64,000 bases of DNA, from NCBI GenBank assembly GCA_029945375.1, contig CM057060.1:2666001-2730000 (forward strand). Direction: 5' to 3'. The position numbers and the translations under genes were made by a program. A model generated the notes under the pieces. The model was given only the letters and a program-made list of their open reading frames with translations. It ran no database searches and had not been told where the DNA came from. This document shows, piece after piece, positions 1 to 12,363 of this stretch. The stretch's first letter is position 1. Every line of letters begins with the position of its first letter. Origin of the DNA: Agaricus subrufescens (lineage: Eukaryota > Basidiomycota > Agaricomycetes > Agaricales > Agaricaceae).

Positions 1-560
1 CGCACTTTCAAATACTTTGTTTCTAGTACATGCATTAGTAAAATCGAAATCTCAAAGCAAGGCATGAAACTTACCCTCCAGGGTATGAAGCAATAAGTTT
101 ACCAAGTTGTCCACTGTTCATCAACAGACCTACATACACCCCATCAGCACATAACCACCAATTTTTCGCCAAAAAGCCGCATTACCCAACCCGGAATCAA
201 CAGTTCCACAGTTATTCGAAACACCAGTCAAATTCTGGACCTCCTTCCTCTTAGTCAACGCAGTCAACAGAGTATCTAGAGCCGCCCTCCAACATTAACG
301 CAGGCATCAGGGGGAGGGGGGGGGGGAACAACATCCACTTTACCTGGGACACCAGCCAAACCAAATCCCCCAACCATCACAGTCTGACCAGTCTCGACAT
401 CCTTAATAGCTTCTTCCACCGATTTCCAAACTTTCGTTTTCAGTGTTTCCACTGGTGTGCTGTATGTCCTGATCACGGCTACGAACCGGATCTTGGAAAG
501 TGCTGATGTTTGTCTTGCATACGCGAGCGACCCTCCTCGGGCAAGTCGTGTCGCCAACAT
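1..560 (-). CDS. succinyl-CoA:3-ketoacid CoA transferase, mitochondrial (SCOT), 5' part
   Basis: The gene enters from the left edge; only the first three exons are visible (560-344, 275-186 and 129-75). SCOT transfers CoA from succinyl-CoA to acetoacetate in the mitochondrial matrix. The protein opens with an Arg/Ser-rich presequence (about 38 residues) and then reads the family N-terminal core: KVWKSVEEAIKDVETGQ, VGGFGLAGVPDTLLTAL, LTGVSNNCGTVDSGLG and LLMNSGQLGKLIASYPGG. The ATG at 560 is chosen because the open frame further upstream begins only with a TTG. Intron 1 (343-276) holds a long poly-C/poly-G run; read through, this run makes the protein look broken, but splicing restores GVP-DTLL exactly. 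The remaining roughly 400 residues lie outside the window. Confidence 0.9.
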
Positions 561-2722
561 TCTGGTACACAAGCGTTGTCAGGGGGGGAGGAGGAGGAGG
601 AAAAAATAGTCTTGCGACACAAAAATACGAGTGAGAGAGTTTCAAGTGGGTCGTTGGAGAGCCCTGGCAAAGGGGGGTTTGAACCGCGAGATATGATCCG
701 GATCAAAACCCTGAAAGTTACTGAACCGCACTACAGGCGCAGACGAGAGACAAGAGACAGCTCAGGAGAGAGAAATGCGTAGGAGAGAGAAAAGGAAGCG
801 GGATGAGCCGGGAATCCGTTCGGGGTTTTATACGGGGATGACGATAGAAGAGAGTGTGGGGAAACGCTTAATCTTCTCTTATCCCCCTTGCTCATTCGGA
901 ACATGTATTTACCGTAAACCTCTTCCCTCCCAAAACTAATAAGTATGACTTATCTCTAGGCAGTTTATAGTAACCTTTTCTCACTCAAGACACTCGAGGC
1001 TACACGACCATTCTCACATTGGAGACAAATTCGGACCAATTTCACATCTCGGCCTTAACCAACTATTGTTCATATGACGCGGTAGTAGTAAGGCCAGGGG
1101 CCAAACATCGCCGATCACTTATGCCTTTCATACTCTTACTGTCATCCTGAGGAGAAAGTGTAGCAACCCACATTGGTGAGCCTGGTACTATGTACAAAAG
1201 ACACAATCACTCATGTACATACCTCAGGGATGAGAGACCATCCTGGATCCCGGAAAGGATTCGCAAACATCGTTCAAGATATAATCCATTGCTACAACTT
1301 CGTCTCTCCTCTTTCGACTCCTCATTCCATATTCGATGCGGGTGATACTAGTCTACCACAGCAGATCATATGAGATGCCAAGAAACCCCACAGGCATTTG
1401 CAGCACACTCTACGACTGCCCTTTATCACACGAAGAAGCTTTATCTACAAGAAAACCTATATTTACCGATAATAGCAATAATAATAAAGAGTATCTCCTC
1501 CACTCAGACAACTCTCGAATATAGCTGACAATATGTCCCATAGATACCTTCAACGATGAACACCGTCTCTCAGCTTAAATTCCCCGACGGCCTCACGACT
1601 ACTAGTATCAACTTCCACCCCTGATACACTGTAGATCAAGAGCGACTTGGGCTGGTCAACACTGCCCTCATCCGCCATAAGAACCAATATCATATTGCCC
1701 AATCACTCCAGACACATGTGCACCACGGGCATACACGCAACACTCAGAATAGCGATCAATCCACGATCAGGTACATCTGGAAGCCGAAATTACCGTCGGA
1801 TCCACCTGGAACGTGACGCCGCCGGAGGACACTATTTTGCACAACGACATGTGTATGCGGCCACGATTTATGAATATCGGAAAAGTGGAGAGGACTCAAC
1901 AATCTCTCAGTTGTTCATCAACTTCTTCGAGCCATAGTTGAAAACGAGTCAAACAAGGTGAGGAACGACGCGTCTATTCAGAAATAAAATTGATATTAAC
2001 CTGTGCAAATTTGTGCACTCAGTATTGTCCTTATACGGCGTCAGTCGTCTAGAACAGCCTCAGCATGACATGTGTATAAGCGCCATCATCCTATAGACAA
2101 TCAGCCCAGGTATCGCCAAGCAAGAAAAGAGAGGATCAAATAAGAGAAATATAAGAGGTCTTTCGCATCCACTTTTCGTCTGCGGGGTCCTGACCATCGC
2201 CGAAAACATATGTTGCACATGGTCATCGATGTTTTGATGTGGCATGATGAAATACGAGGAGCCAACAGATTGTTGCAACGGGTTGCTTACGACTGTAACT
2301 GCCTACCTTTCTCGAATAAGGATTTGTCCTCAAGCTTAGAGACACGCACTGAGTCGTTCCTATATACGAGACCCAAGGAATACAACTTCTCAAGTTGAGG
2401 ATGCGGGGGACCACGATGTGTAAGAAAGGAATACCCCACAGAACCCATTAACGGTGTAAGCTGCTGTGTAACCCCGTATCAAAAGATCAAAAGAAAAAAA
2501 AACGTTCACCCTACTCTTATTGTGCCTCTCGTTGTGTACTGGTCTTCAGGTCTCGTAACGACAAAAAAAAGCCATGACCTAGAATATATAGTATTGGAGT
2601 AACCCGGAACAGCCACCTAATGACAATGACGAAAGCAATGCAAATGCTAATGATAACGCATAACAACAGTAAGATTGCCTCATAGCAATAACAAGGGAAA
2701 CCCGGCCTGACACACAAAGTTC
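561..2722. other. gene-poor stretch upstream of SCOT
   Basis: About 2.1 kb between the SCOT start and the end of the DCN1-like gene. Near 590-600 there is a G-rich tract (pyrimidine-rich on the SCOT strand), plausibly part of its leader. Short open frames around 1170-1940 have no recognisable domain and are interrupted. I see no RNA gene. Confidence 0.4.
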
Positions 2723-4644
2723 CTATTTCGCTGTTTTCCAGGAGGCAAACTCATCTAAGAGTGTGGGCCAGGCCTGATAGAACATAATGAGTCGCAGGTC
2801 CATTAAGATGAAGAACGGATCTACGCACTCCATCAGCTTCGAAATTATCAAGATTCGGGTTGATTGTTTCGCAGAATTCCAGCATCTAGACCAGAGTCAA
2901 TACACGGTGATCTTAATAAGGGAGAAGACACACCATGTTCCATAGATCCTTGTTAGCAGCCCGATAGGTACCTTTTTCCTGACGAGAGACAACAGTTAAG
3001 TGCTTGAGGGAAACGTAATAAAGCGACAAACTTCAATGAAGCGGAGAACTTCTTTCATTAGGGGATACTTTGATTGCAATAAAACGGACCAGAACGCTGC
3101 AGCAGTCTAAGCATATCAGTAAATTAGCAAGCAGAGAATCAAAAAGAGATGTCACACCTCCATTTCAATGTTTTTGGAAGAACTGAACGAGTAAGTTAGA
3201 CTAAGGGTAGGCGAACAATATCAAGAACTCACGGAGGCTTAACGAGCAAAAAGCAAAAGCTGTAAAACTTGTGGAAAGCGTCCTTGGGATCTGACGCATA
3301 GGTCCAATATCTTGTTCGATCATAGGAATCGGTTTTAGGCTTTTTGATGGGAGGTTTGTCGTATACAAGGAGGTCTTGAAGATCGGTCATAGCAATGGAC
3401 AGCGTCTGTGGTGAAGATATCCTACCCATAAATGAGGGATGTATACGAAAGCTGAATATTTGACACACACCGTAACGAATTTGAGGCCTTCATCCACTCC
3501 TCCTTGGAGATCTTGGCCATCTCCTTAGCTTCCACTTGCCATGCTAAAAGCAATGGTACAGGGCCGTCCATCGGCAACCCTGAGTCTTGACAAAGCTTCT
3601 CATATCCTTCTGGGCCAATAACATCGGGCTCATCTGGGTCTGCGTAAGTTGAGAAGAGAGCAAGGGCACGTTCGGAGGTATAAGGCTCTTCTCTGTTGGG
3701 AGGTTTTTCAGCTGCTTTGGGTGGAGGTTTAGAGTTGGCCGCAATTGCTTCGACAGCCTGGGATTTGTGAGAAAATGAAAGGCAGGTGGAGCATGTCTAG
3801 TACGTACAGTGAAGGAGGAAGACTTGCTTTGTTTCACTTTGAGGTCTTCGTCACTGTAGAAGCGTTTGGTTTGGTTAGACGAGCAACAGGAGAACAGGGA
3901 GCAGAAGAGCATGAAGGGTACGCCGAATATGACGAAGAGGAGAGTGAGATGGCTCCCGGAAAGTGGCCACAGAATGAGGAAATATGGCCCTCACTTGACA
4001 AGAGACTGCCTGCTTTCCTGGCAATGGAGTGGGTGTGTGAGCCTAAGTACCGATTGCAATGCTGCGCTTACGTCATCATGACTGTGAATGTTTAGGTTTC
4101 CATCCAAGTCGAGGTAAAGCGACGCGCAGGGAGCAATTCAGCAAACGTGCACCATTAATACAGTCCATGGACCGCCGCACCTCTCTTCCACTACTCTGGC
4201 CTGCTTCTGTCCCCTGCCAGAACCCTTCGTTGTCCTGGGCTTCTTTGCCGGTGGCTTACGGATGCCATGTGGTATAAGCGATGGATCACGCACAATGGAA
4301 GGAGTCCGACCCACCGGCTGTTCGTTTATGCGCCCGTAGTCCTCCCTAGAATATTATCTGAATCATCCGGCCGTCAGACGTAAGCCCAAGCAATGCTACA
4401 GACCCTGGGGCTTGAGACGTCGCCGATTTTGTCCCCCTTTTAGTCGTTTGCTTTTTGACCACGATTTCTGCGGCTGCATCCTTGGCGTCAATGTTCTTGT
4501 TGCGCGTGGAACTTCGAGTCGAACGCGTGGTTTCTTTCGGTGTGTTTTCGACCAGCTTTCTCTGCCGAAAATAGGATGTAAAACTGATGAGAACCAAACT
4601 GTTTTGTACAGCACACCTGCACCTCTACTCACCTTTGGTGGCAT
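2723..4644 (-). CDS. DCN1-like protein (cullin neddylation co-E3)
   Basis: DCN1 proteins bind cullins and the Nedd8 E2 and promote cullin neddylation. The spliced potentiating-neddylation (PONY) domain is clear: ERALALFSTYADPDEPDVIG, then GPEGYEKLCQDSGLPMDG, LLLAWQVEAKEMAKISKEEW, FHKFYSFCFLLVKPPSSKNI, then TAAAFWSVLLQSKYPLMKEV, EKGTYRAANKDLWNM, MLEFCETINPNLDNF and a final AWPTLLDEFASWKTAK. About eight short introns interrupt it. The N-terminus begins MPPKRKLVENTPKETTRSTR and is a basic, low-complexity stretch of about 130 residues where many family members have a UBA-like domain. One 5' intron (about 310 bp, roughly 4175-3866) is unusually long; its joint (VVEE-S-DEDLKVKQ) is inferred from phase only. 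The neighbour on the other strand, Cia2, starts 145 bp away, so a shared promoter region is likely. Confidence 0.85.
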
Positions 4645-4788
4645 TGTGACCGCGCTGTGGTTTTCGAGCGAAATTGGAGGGTGAACGAGGTGAAGAAAGG
4701 ACTCGATCAATTTCGGACGCGATGTGTGACAGCTTCAATTAATTAGTCGTCTGTCACGCCAGAACGAGTGATTAACACACCCACCAGC

Positions 4789-5473
4789 ATGCCGACCGAA
4801 GTCTTCAATCCCAATCCCGTCATCTTCTCTTCGACAAAGGTCCTGGGCCGCAAATCAGAGCTTCTCTCACGATCACTCTGGATCGACGAGCCAGTGAGCG
4901 ACGACGATGAACTAGACGGTGTCGAGCTTATCGACCCCGACGAAATATTTGGCATGGCACCTCCCCTCTCTTCCGACGTCATCTGTTGCTCATTGAGAAA
5001 GCAGACTTGATTCGCTCAATATACGACCCCGAGCATCCAAATACGCTCGAAGAGCTTCGAGTGGTCTCCTCTCCTCAAATCAAGATTGACCAAAACCAGG
5101 TCATCATCGAATTTACTCCTACCGTCCCCCATTGTGGGATGTCCACTCTGATCGGTCTGCGCATGTTCCAGATTTCTCCGACATACCCAGTGCTTACAAA
5201 CCCAATCAGGGCTTTGCATTAGGGTTCGGCTATTGCGTAGCCTTCCATCCCGATTCAAAGTGGATATATTTGTCCAACCTGGATCGCATCAGAGCGAGCA
5301 TGCTGGTGGGTATCTCCTTGAAGCCCTCAAACGAGTCTTATGTTCCCTTAGTCAACAAACAACTCAACGACAAGGAGCGCGTTGCTGCGGCGCTGGAGAA
5401 CCCTGTGCTTTTAGATACGGTGGAACAATGCCTCCGGAACGCTGGCCTACGCGGTCAATCGGCGAGCGCATAA
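4789..5473 (+). CDS. CIA2: MIP18-family protein, cytosolic Fe-S cluster assembly factor Cia2
   Basis: Component of the CIA targeting complex that delivers Fe-S clusters to cytosolic and nuclear apoproteins. Four exons (4789-4951, 5005-5154, 5210-5305, 5352-5473) give 176 residues. Family landmarks are [40 protein letters not shown] (including the reactive Cys), [20 protein letters not shown] and [17 protein letters not shown]. The start was placed at [10 protein letters not shown], seven codons inside the open frame, as in relatives. Exon 1 joins exon 2 by a GC-AG intron (4952-5004): only this joint gives EIF-DLIR without a gap. Confidence 0.93.
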
Positions 5474-5838
5474 AACCGATTCGATCCGATGCAAGATACA
5501 CTGTAATTATAGTAACTACAGCACGTTGAGATCTGCATACTTCTCTACTAATTGAAGGAATGCCTGAGCATTCAGTTATACGAATGATCTAAGCGAAGGT
5601 GATAACATGTACTCGAAACCATGAAACCTACGCAGTCAACATAAGATGCGGGGAAAATGAAATACGTAGTGCTACAGAACTGGCGGACAGATATAATGCT
5701 ACAGGGGTATAAGAGGGCCCTAAATGCAATGCAAATGCGACGATTCCAAAAGTCCGTATGAGGCAATGGTAATCATACAATATACAGAATGAAGACGAAG
5801 GTGAAGAGAAGAAAGGGAAAAAAATTGGGACATAACTT

Positions 5839-6636
5839 TTAATCATCAATCAGAAAATCCCAATTCAGGTCCATGGCTGGAGTACGCCGCGTGCAACCAA
5901 AAAGACGTTTAAGGGATTCCTTAGCGCTATTCTCTGGTGCACCTGTCTGGATGTCCCACATCCGGAAGTTGACTGTTCCTTTTGTATTCACGTAAACATC
6001 GTCTTCATCTGAATACTCCCCGGCAAAAGTATCATTTATGCATGCGTTCTGCATAATTCTATTCACAAATCCCGAGGAAAATTTTGCTTTGCCAGTGTAG
6101 AATATTCGACCTTTGAAGTCGGAAGGGATCCAAATCGTCACATCAGCACAATCAGAGACGACTTCTAGTTGAAATCGTGACAATGATGTATTCCGACACT
6201 GAGGGGCCTTATCAGCGATCATTCCAAGGGTCCTTGTCTCGCATAGACTCACAACTTTAAGCTTAGTCGGGCTGTATCGGTTTGCCACGAACATGCTCAT
6301 TTTGTGATCAATAGGTTGATTTAGAGCACGGTAATGAGGCATAATAAGTGTCAAATCAACAGGTGTACGATCTACGTCTAGTAGAAAGTCCTGTTCGTCG
6401 TCACCATGGAACTTGACTTTATGGGTCCCACTCGTAGGTGTCGGTGGAAGCTAAAAAAAAAAATCGTCGTCAACATAAAATTCCTCCTCGAAACTATTCA
6501 GACATACCAGAGACTCAGGTTTCTCATATCCTTGAGACTGCATATGATTATGAGCTGTCAAAGCGACGGACTCGAGAGGACCCACTACCCACCGAAAGCT
6601 CATCATAAGACATCCCGATACGACTTCACACGCCAA
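5839..6636 (-). CDS. DUF7330-like protein
   Basis: Family of basidiomycete proteins of unknown function. The long 3' exon ends with a core I recognise as DUF7330-like: LEVVSDCADVTIWIPSDFKG, GKAKFSSGFVNRIMQN and a DDVYVNTKGTVNFRMWD segment, followed by an acidic end (NWDFLIDD). A 5' exon joins it through a GT-AG intron whose acceptor follows a run of ten T, giving ...YEKPESL-LPPTPTSGTHKVKF. The exact start is uncertain: the first Met of the 5' exon is at 6636, but an internal Met (HNHMQSQG) is equally possible. No membrane segment or signal peptide is seen. The family assignment is from memory. Confidence 0.65.
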
Positions 6637-9099
6637 AAAAGAATAGAAAAAACGAATTTCGAGCGGAATAAGGATCGGAGGGGTGTGAGGGATACAGTTG
6701 GGGGGGGGCAGAACTTGGAGCCTTAAACCGGTTGGCGTGGTGCCCAGAGCTCGCTCTTATAATGCATCTCGTAACCTTCCGAGAATAGAACAAAGTCATT
6801 GCCTAAGCCACGCGACATTTTACAACACTTTCCATTTTAGATAGAAGACTCCGATCAAAAAGTCATCAACCTGGTAAACACCCTACCTGATGGAGCATCA
6901 ACATAAACCATACCCTAAGAAGGGAAAACAATAAAGCCCTTCTCTCATTAAACTTGGACAACACCCATGACCGAAATCACAGGGATCACCATTGTCATCA
7001 TATGGAAACTTCCTACGGGAATGAAGGAGGACAGGAGAAAAAAGGATGTTCTCTTTGTGCTATTTTGCTCATTAGGAAGACGGGTAAAATATGACCATCT
7101 ATCTAGGCGCCACGGCTAGAATTGCAGTAGTCAACAAAATAACTCTCCCCCCCCTCTCTAAGCAGCGATCAGGCGAACAATTACCGAGCACGTTTTTGTC
7201 GTGTTCTTCTCCGCTTCATTTCACCCAAGCATCTATACCCGTTTGTACTCCGCACAAATACCATTTACAGAGCTTTCCCATTTTTTCCATTCCCGACGTT
7301 CGATTCTTCTCACCGGGGCGATGAAAAAGTACGGTCATCGGTTTTGGCGGTGCAGAATAACAACTACAGCTCCTATAAATAAAAGGGCCATTATTCATTG
7401 CCCATCTCTCGCCCAGGGTTTCAAGAAAGGAAGGAAGAACAAGATCATTTCTGATATTAATCCTATTCCTATCCTTTTTACCCAGAATAAAAATAAACAT
7501 TTTTTTTCTCTGGTAGGTCATCATCTCTCATCACGAAGGAGTCGGATGAATGATCTCGTACAATGAATTCCCCCCCCCCCTTACCTCCTCTTCTCCTCTC
7601 CTCCCCTAGCCCCCTCCTCCATCTCAAAGTCCATCACACTCCATCTCCACCATTAATAGACTTCTAACTACCCAAGTAAGTACTAAACCCATCGGTCAAT
7701 TGAATTGAATTGAATTGAGATCGCGTGGACCAAATCTCTTTTTTTTTCTCGAACCCAAAAACAACAAACTCCCTCCCCCCCTCTCCTCAACCTGCTCCGA
7801 CAAGACGTACTCTATAGTAGAAGAGCTACTCATCCACATGTCAGTATCAGATGATCACAAGCTCACTTACTTAACTTAGTGTCGCAGTTAATTTACCTGA
7901 GGTCATAAATCATTGACCCGTCCTTGTCCCCTCTAACCGGGAAAAACAGAGCCCATACACCCGACTGCGCAAGAAGGGCAAAAAAGAAAACAAGGAACCT
8001 CTTTTTTTTTAAAGTCAAAAATACAAGCAGTTAACATCATACCGCCGCTCATGAATCATCATTCCATCCATACACAACCCCATATACATCTCCCTTTCAC
8101 TCCGCAAAACCCGGGCCCACACAAACACATCTCCAAAAAAAAAAAATAAGAAGGGAAAAACACACCACACCGACCGAAGTCAAAAACCCACCATCAACCA
8201 TAATAAACTCTAAACCCTATCAACCCGACCACGGGGCTAGGGTGTGGGGATAAGCCTAAGCAAAAATCCCAAGCAAAGTCCCAAGTCCATTGCTTCGGGA
8301 CTCGGCTAAAAAAAAAAAAAAAGAAAGAACCAAAAACATAGAAAAACATTAACCACCTGCTGAGCGAGGTAGCCCGTCTCAACCCAAAAACAGCAAGCTG
8401 CCAAGATAAACGCCAAGTTAAAAACACAAGGGACGGAAACGACAATCTAAAAATAAACTATAATGTACCGTTAACATACCTTGATTCTTTTACCACTCTC
8501 TCGAAACACTCTACACCGGCGAGTAAACCCTCTTGTTATTTTCAATGACGCAGTATCGCGTATGTCGGGCAACTACTCCAATATCTCGTAAAAATCTGAA
8601 CAACACTTAACAACAAACTCCCTTCAACTTTTAACATCAACCTGTCATTCAACCATCTCCCTTATTCCTTCTTACTCTGACATTGAAATCAACACGTTGC
8701 GAAGCGGTCGCTACATCTCCCCCATCCTACCCTTCAATCACTGTTTCTTTTTACCCCAACATCAAAGAATCTAAAAGTCAAGCGTTGACGCGTGAAAAAA
8801 AATTTGAAAGACCGAGGCGGCGCGTCGGAGCATCGAATATGTCCAACCTCTTCATTTTAGTCATCCAAAGTCGGATCCATAAGAAAAAGAGAAAAAAAGA
8901 CCCCACCATTGTCAGGCCGCTAACAGTAACCAAAAAAAACGTAATCCTCTATTTAAAAAAAAACAAAACCCCATACATAATCTAGCATACAAAAAAAAAT
9001 ACACCAAAAAACCACATAACAACCAGATAAAGAAGAAGCAAGTAACGAGAGAAAATCATTCATCACTTCACAACCGATCTCTACCAACAAGCCGACTTA
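6637..9099. other. gene-free, low-complexity intergenic stretch
   Basis: About 2.4 kb with no supported gene. It holds homopolymer runs (A runs near 8133 and 8309, C runs near 7570, T runs near 7738 and 8002), pyrimidine-rich patches at 7570-7620 and a short tandem repeat of the 5-mer AATTG near 7698-7720. The part next to 9100 is likely the 3' UTR of the H1-domain gene. Small open frames here have no family features. Confidence 0.5.
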
Positions 9100-11981
9100 T
9101 CAAATGATTTCCTCCATATCATCATCACTATCATCAGATTCAGAATCACCTCCACCTCCACCCCCCATCATCACACTCGGTATAGCATCTCCTAACCGTC
9201 GCTCTTCTTCTTCTTCGTGTCCTCGATCAACCGGGGGCACCGACGCGGCCACCGACGCCGTTACCGACACCGCCGTCGTCATAGTCACATCCGAAACTGT
9301 AGGCCCAGACCCAGTTATCTTTTCACCAACCGGGGGTAGCCTTTGCTCCAACTCCTCCGTTACAGATAATATTGGAGTAGTATTCGTCGTCACTACCATC
9401 GTTGTCGGTACCGGTGTCTTCATTGTACTTGTAGCTGTTATAGCTGTTGTAGTTGTTGTTATGGGTGATGTTACAGCAGAGTTCAAACTCCCAACATCAG
9501 GCACAGCACCCACATCCCGTAAAACAGGATCAATCGGTATATCATCACCCCCCTCCCCGCTCCCATCTCGTCTCCCCTGCAACACTCGCAATTGTCTAGC
9601 CTCTGATGGCCCCGACACATCCGAACTCGAGTTCATATCGGGATTGGAAGAAAGAGGCAATAAACCATTCATAGGCGGCTGCGGAGGAGCCGGTGGTGGT
9701 CGTGGTGGTATTAACAATGGTCCCTCACTATCGGGCACCGCCATTGATCCTCCTCCATCCACTCCCTGTTCCTCCCGTCGTCCCACATCTTCACATCGAG
9801 GCTCAGTAACAATCCCATTTTGACCTTGTTGCAATAACTGCGCAACCGTTCCATTGGTACTGGCGGCACCGCCACCACCAGCACCACCTTCACTTTCCTG
9901 CCCCAACTCCGCCAACTGTACAGCCAAAAGCGCAAGCTGCGCTTGCAACTCCGCACGTACATTCACACCCGCCACCGATGCAGACGACCCAATACCATTC
10001 GAAGTCAAAGTCGTCGAAGGTAGAGTCGAAGTTGAGGCTACAGCAACACCAGCTGTAGCACTCAACGTCGGTAACGGCGTCACCGAAGCCAAACTCGAGT
10101 TCATTCCCATCACAGCCACAGCCTGCTGCTGTTGTTGCTGTTGTTGTTGTTGTTGCCCCTCCATAGATTGTTGTTGACTTGAAATAGCATGTTGCGCTTG
10201 AATCAACAACGACGTAAGTTGATCCATCGAAACCTCACCCCCTCCATCACCTCCTCCTCCCGATAAAGAAGAAGACGACGCCTTTTTGGTATCGCCATCA
10301 CCACCCTCCTCATTCTGAGCAATCTGTAACAAATCCCCAAAATTGATAGCTTTAAGAATATTCTGAGCGGCTTCATAAGCATCTCTATCCGAATCATCCA
10401 ACATCGCAGCAGCGGCATTGGCATTAATTGTCGTTTTATCTCCAGTAGTACCCTTCGCATCCGTTAATGATGTAGACTGTTGTTGTAAATGTTGTTGCTG
10501 TGTAGGATGTTGTGCATATCCAGGATATCCATAAGCATACGGATACCCTGAATTATGTTGTTGTTGTTGTTGTTGTTGAGAATTAGCATGATGGTGATGA
10601 TGATGTACAAGAGGGGCATGTGTAAACGGTGAACCAGATGGCGGTGGTTGTAAATGTGATGAGGATGATGATGATGCTGGCGGTGGTGGCGCGTTGGATT
10701 GACTTTGCGGACGTCTCGTCGTCCTTCTCGACGTCTACACAAAACAAAAAACCCACCAACATCAGAAAAAAAGAAGAAAAAAACCCAACAAGAAAAAGAA
10801 AACACGTACACTTCCTCCTTCCCAAGTAACATTCAACCTATACTTTCCATTATTATTCTTCTCCAACCTCCCTCTCTTAAAAGCCTTCTGCAAAGCCTGA
10901 CTAGCCGAAGGCCTGAAATTAGACTGCAAAGGATACCTAACAGCCATCCAAGAAAACAAATCCTTAGGCGCACATCCTTCAGGATCCGTAGACCCCGATT
11001 CTTGCAGAGCCTCAACAATCATTTCCTCATAACTCGGTAAATCATCTTGGGATTGATCTTGATGAGGGTGATGAGGGTGAAGAGGTGGATAATGTAGTGA
11101 AGAGGACTGTGAATGAGATGGTGTCGGTGCAGAATATGGATTGGGATAGCCTCCTGGCGCAGTCGGATAGCCATTTGGTAGTGGCTGTGGGTAGTGAGGG
11201 TATGATGATGTTGGATAGCCAGGGTAGCCAGGGGGTGGTGGGTAATACGGTGCATGCGGATAGGCTGCGGTAGTATGCTGAGGATAGCTATAAGGTTGAT
11301 GGGGATAAGGCGGTTGTTGCTGTTGTTGCTGCGAAACGGGAGGCGGCGCAGGAGGAGAGGAGGCGGGTACGGGTGTAGCGGACGTTGACGTTGATGCAAC
11401 CGCAGACGTCGTCGGTGTCTGTGTCGATCCACCCACTGGAGCCGTCGTAGTCGCTGTCGCTGTCGTTGCTGACGTTGCCGACACATTTTCCTCCAGCTGT
11501 TTCTCCGTACTCCGCTCCTCTGCTCTCTCACCAGATCCCTCGGCACGAACAACAGATCCCTCCGGTGGCCTATCCAACGAGGCCATTATAGGTTCCTGCC
11601 TCGTTGTATCATTCGCATCTTTCCGCGACGATGACGGTGAGGACGATTCATCGCCTCTTCCCGCCCGCTCATTATCATTCGGCGCGTTAGTCGTCGATTT
11701 TCGGAGACCAGCAATAGCAGCATTCAAATCCTGCGGCCATATGGTGCTCTTGACATATGGCGACACATGAACATCAAAGGTAAGACATATCTCAATGATC
11801 TGTTGCGGGGAGAGCAGAGCAAGGTACTGTCGTTTCAGTTCATAGTCCTGATGAGATCCTGTTTTCGTGTATTAAAAAAGATGAGACCTGTATGGATACA
11901 AGTAGCGTACACACCAAGATGTGGTATGTGATATAGCCCCTGATAATAGGGTGGAAGATAAGGCGAGCTGGCCGCCTGCAT
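9100..11981 (-). CDS. large protein with linker histone H1/H15 winged-helix domain
   Basis: Three exons (11981-11913, 11847-10810, 10734-9100) give about 913 residues. The N-terminus (MQAASSPYLPPYYQGLYHIP, then DYELKRQYLALLSPQQIIEI) is followed by a Ser/Thr/Pro-rich region and a Tyr/Pro-rich stretch. A DNA-binding H1/H15 domain lies at about residues 293-370: LPSYEEMIVEALQESG, APKDLFSWMAVRYPLQSNFR and QALQKAFKRGRLEKNNNGKY. The last exon is low complexity, with His runs, Gln runs, Gly runs and an acidic tail ending DSDDDMEEII. It probably acts on chromatin or transcription in the nucleus. It is much larger than a normal histone H1. Antisense open frames across 9104-10177 and 10629-11040 come from base composition. 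Confidence 0.85.
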
Positions 11982-12363
11982 CGTTCCGGAGGAGCTGCAC
12001 AGTTTTTCAGAACAAAGTTTGGTGGCACCACAACAACAACACAAACAAAACACCCCACGCATATAGCCGGATCAACAAAATGCTATAATGTAATTACTCC
12101 CAGCGACTCGTACTGTAATCGAAAACATATACTATACACAATAATTCCAATAATGTTATAATTTTCGGTGTGTCAATCTGCAAAACAAGCGGTAGTTAGT
12201 GCAAGGAGAACGAATGGCCCCGCAAAAAAAGACCAATTCAAAAAAGTCTATCCCACACCATTTAATCGGCTGGGTGTCCAATGAAGTGTGGTGCAGCGCT
12301 GGTGGGCCGCAACTGGTTAACAAAAGTGTCCTTGGCTGGTATCATCCATATGAGGCAATTAGT
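11982..12363. other. short intergenic stretch
   Basis: 382 bases between the start of the H1-domain gene and the end of the next gene on the same strand. It must contain the promoter of the H1-domain gene. AT-rich around 12070-12170; no clear TATA box is assigned. Confidence 0.4.

Noticed and set aside
276..572. SCOT apparently broken after GVPG by a poly-Pro run
   Set aside because: The run lies in a GT-AG intron; splicing 344 to 275 restores the family sequence.
9104..10177. Plus-strand frames rich in Ser/Thr/Val over the H1-domain gene
   Set aside because: Antisense shadows of low-complexity coding sequence; no introns or family features.
10464..10832. His/Ile/Asn-rich minus-strand frame
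   Set aside because: Out-of-phase reading of the last exon of the H1-domain gene; the spliced frame continues into the conserved long exon.
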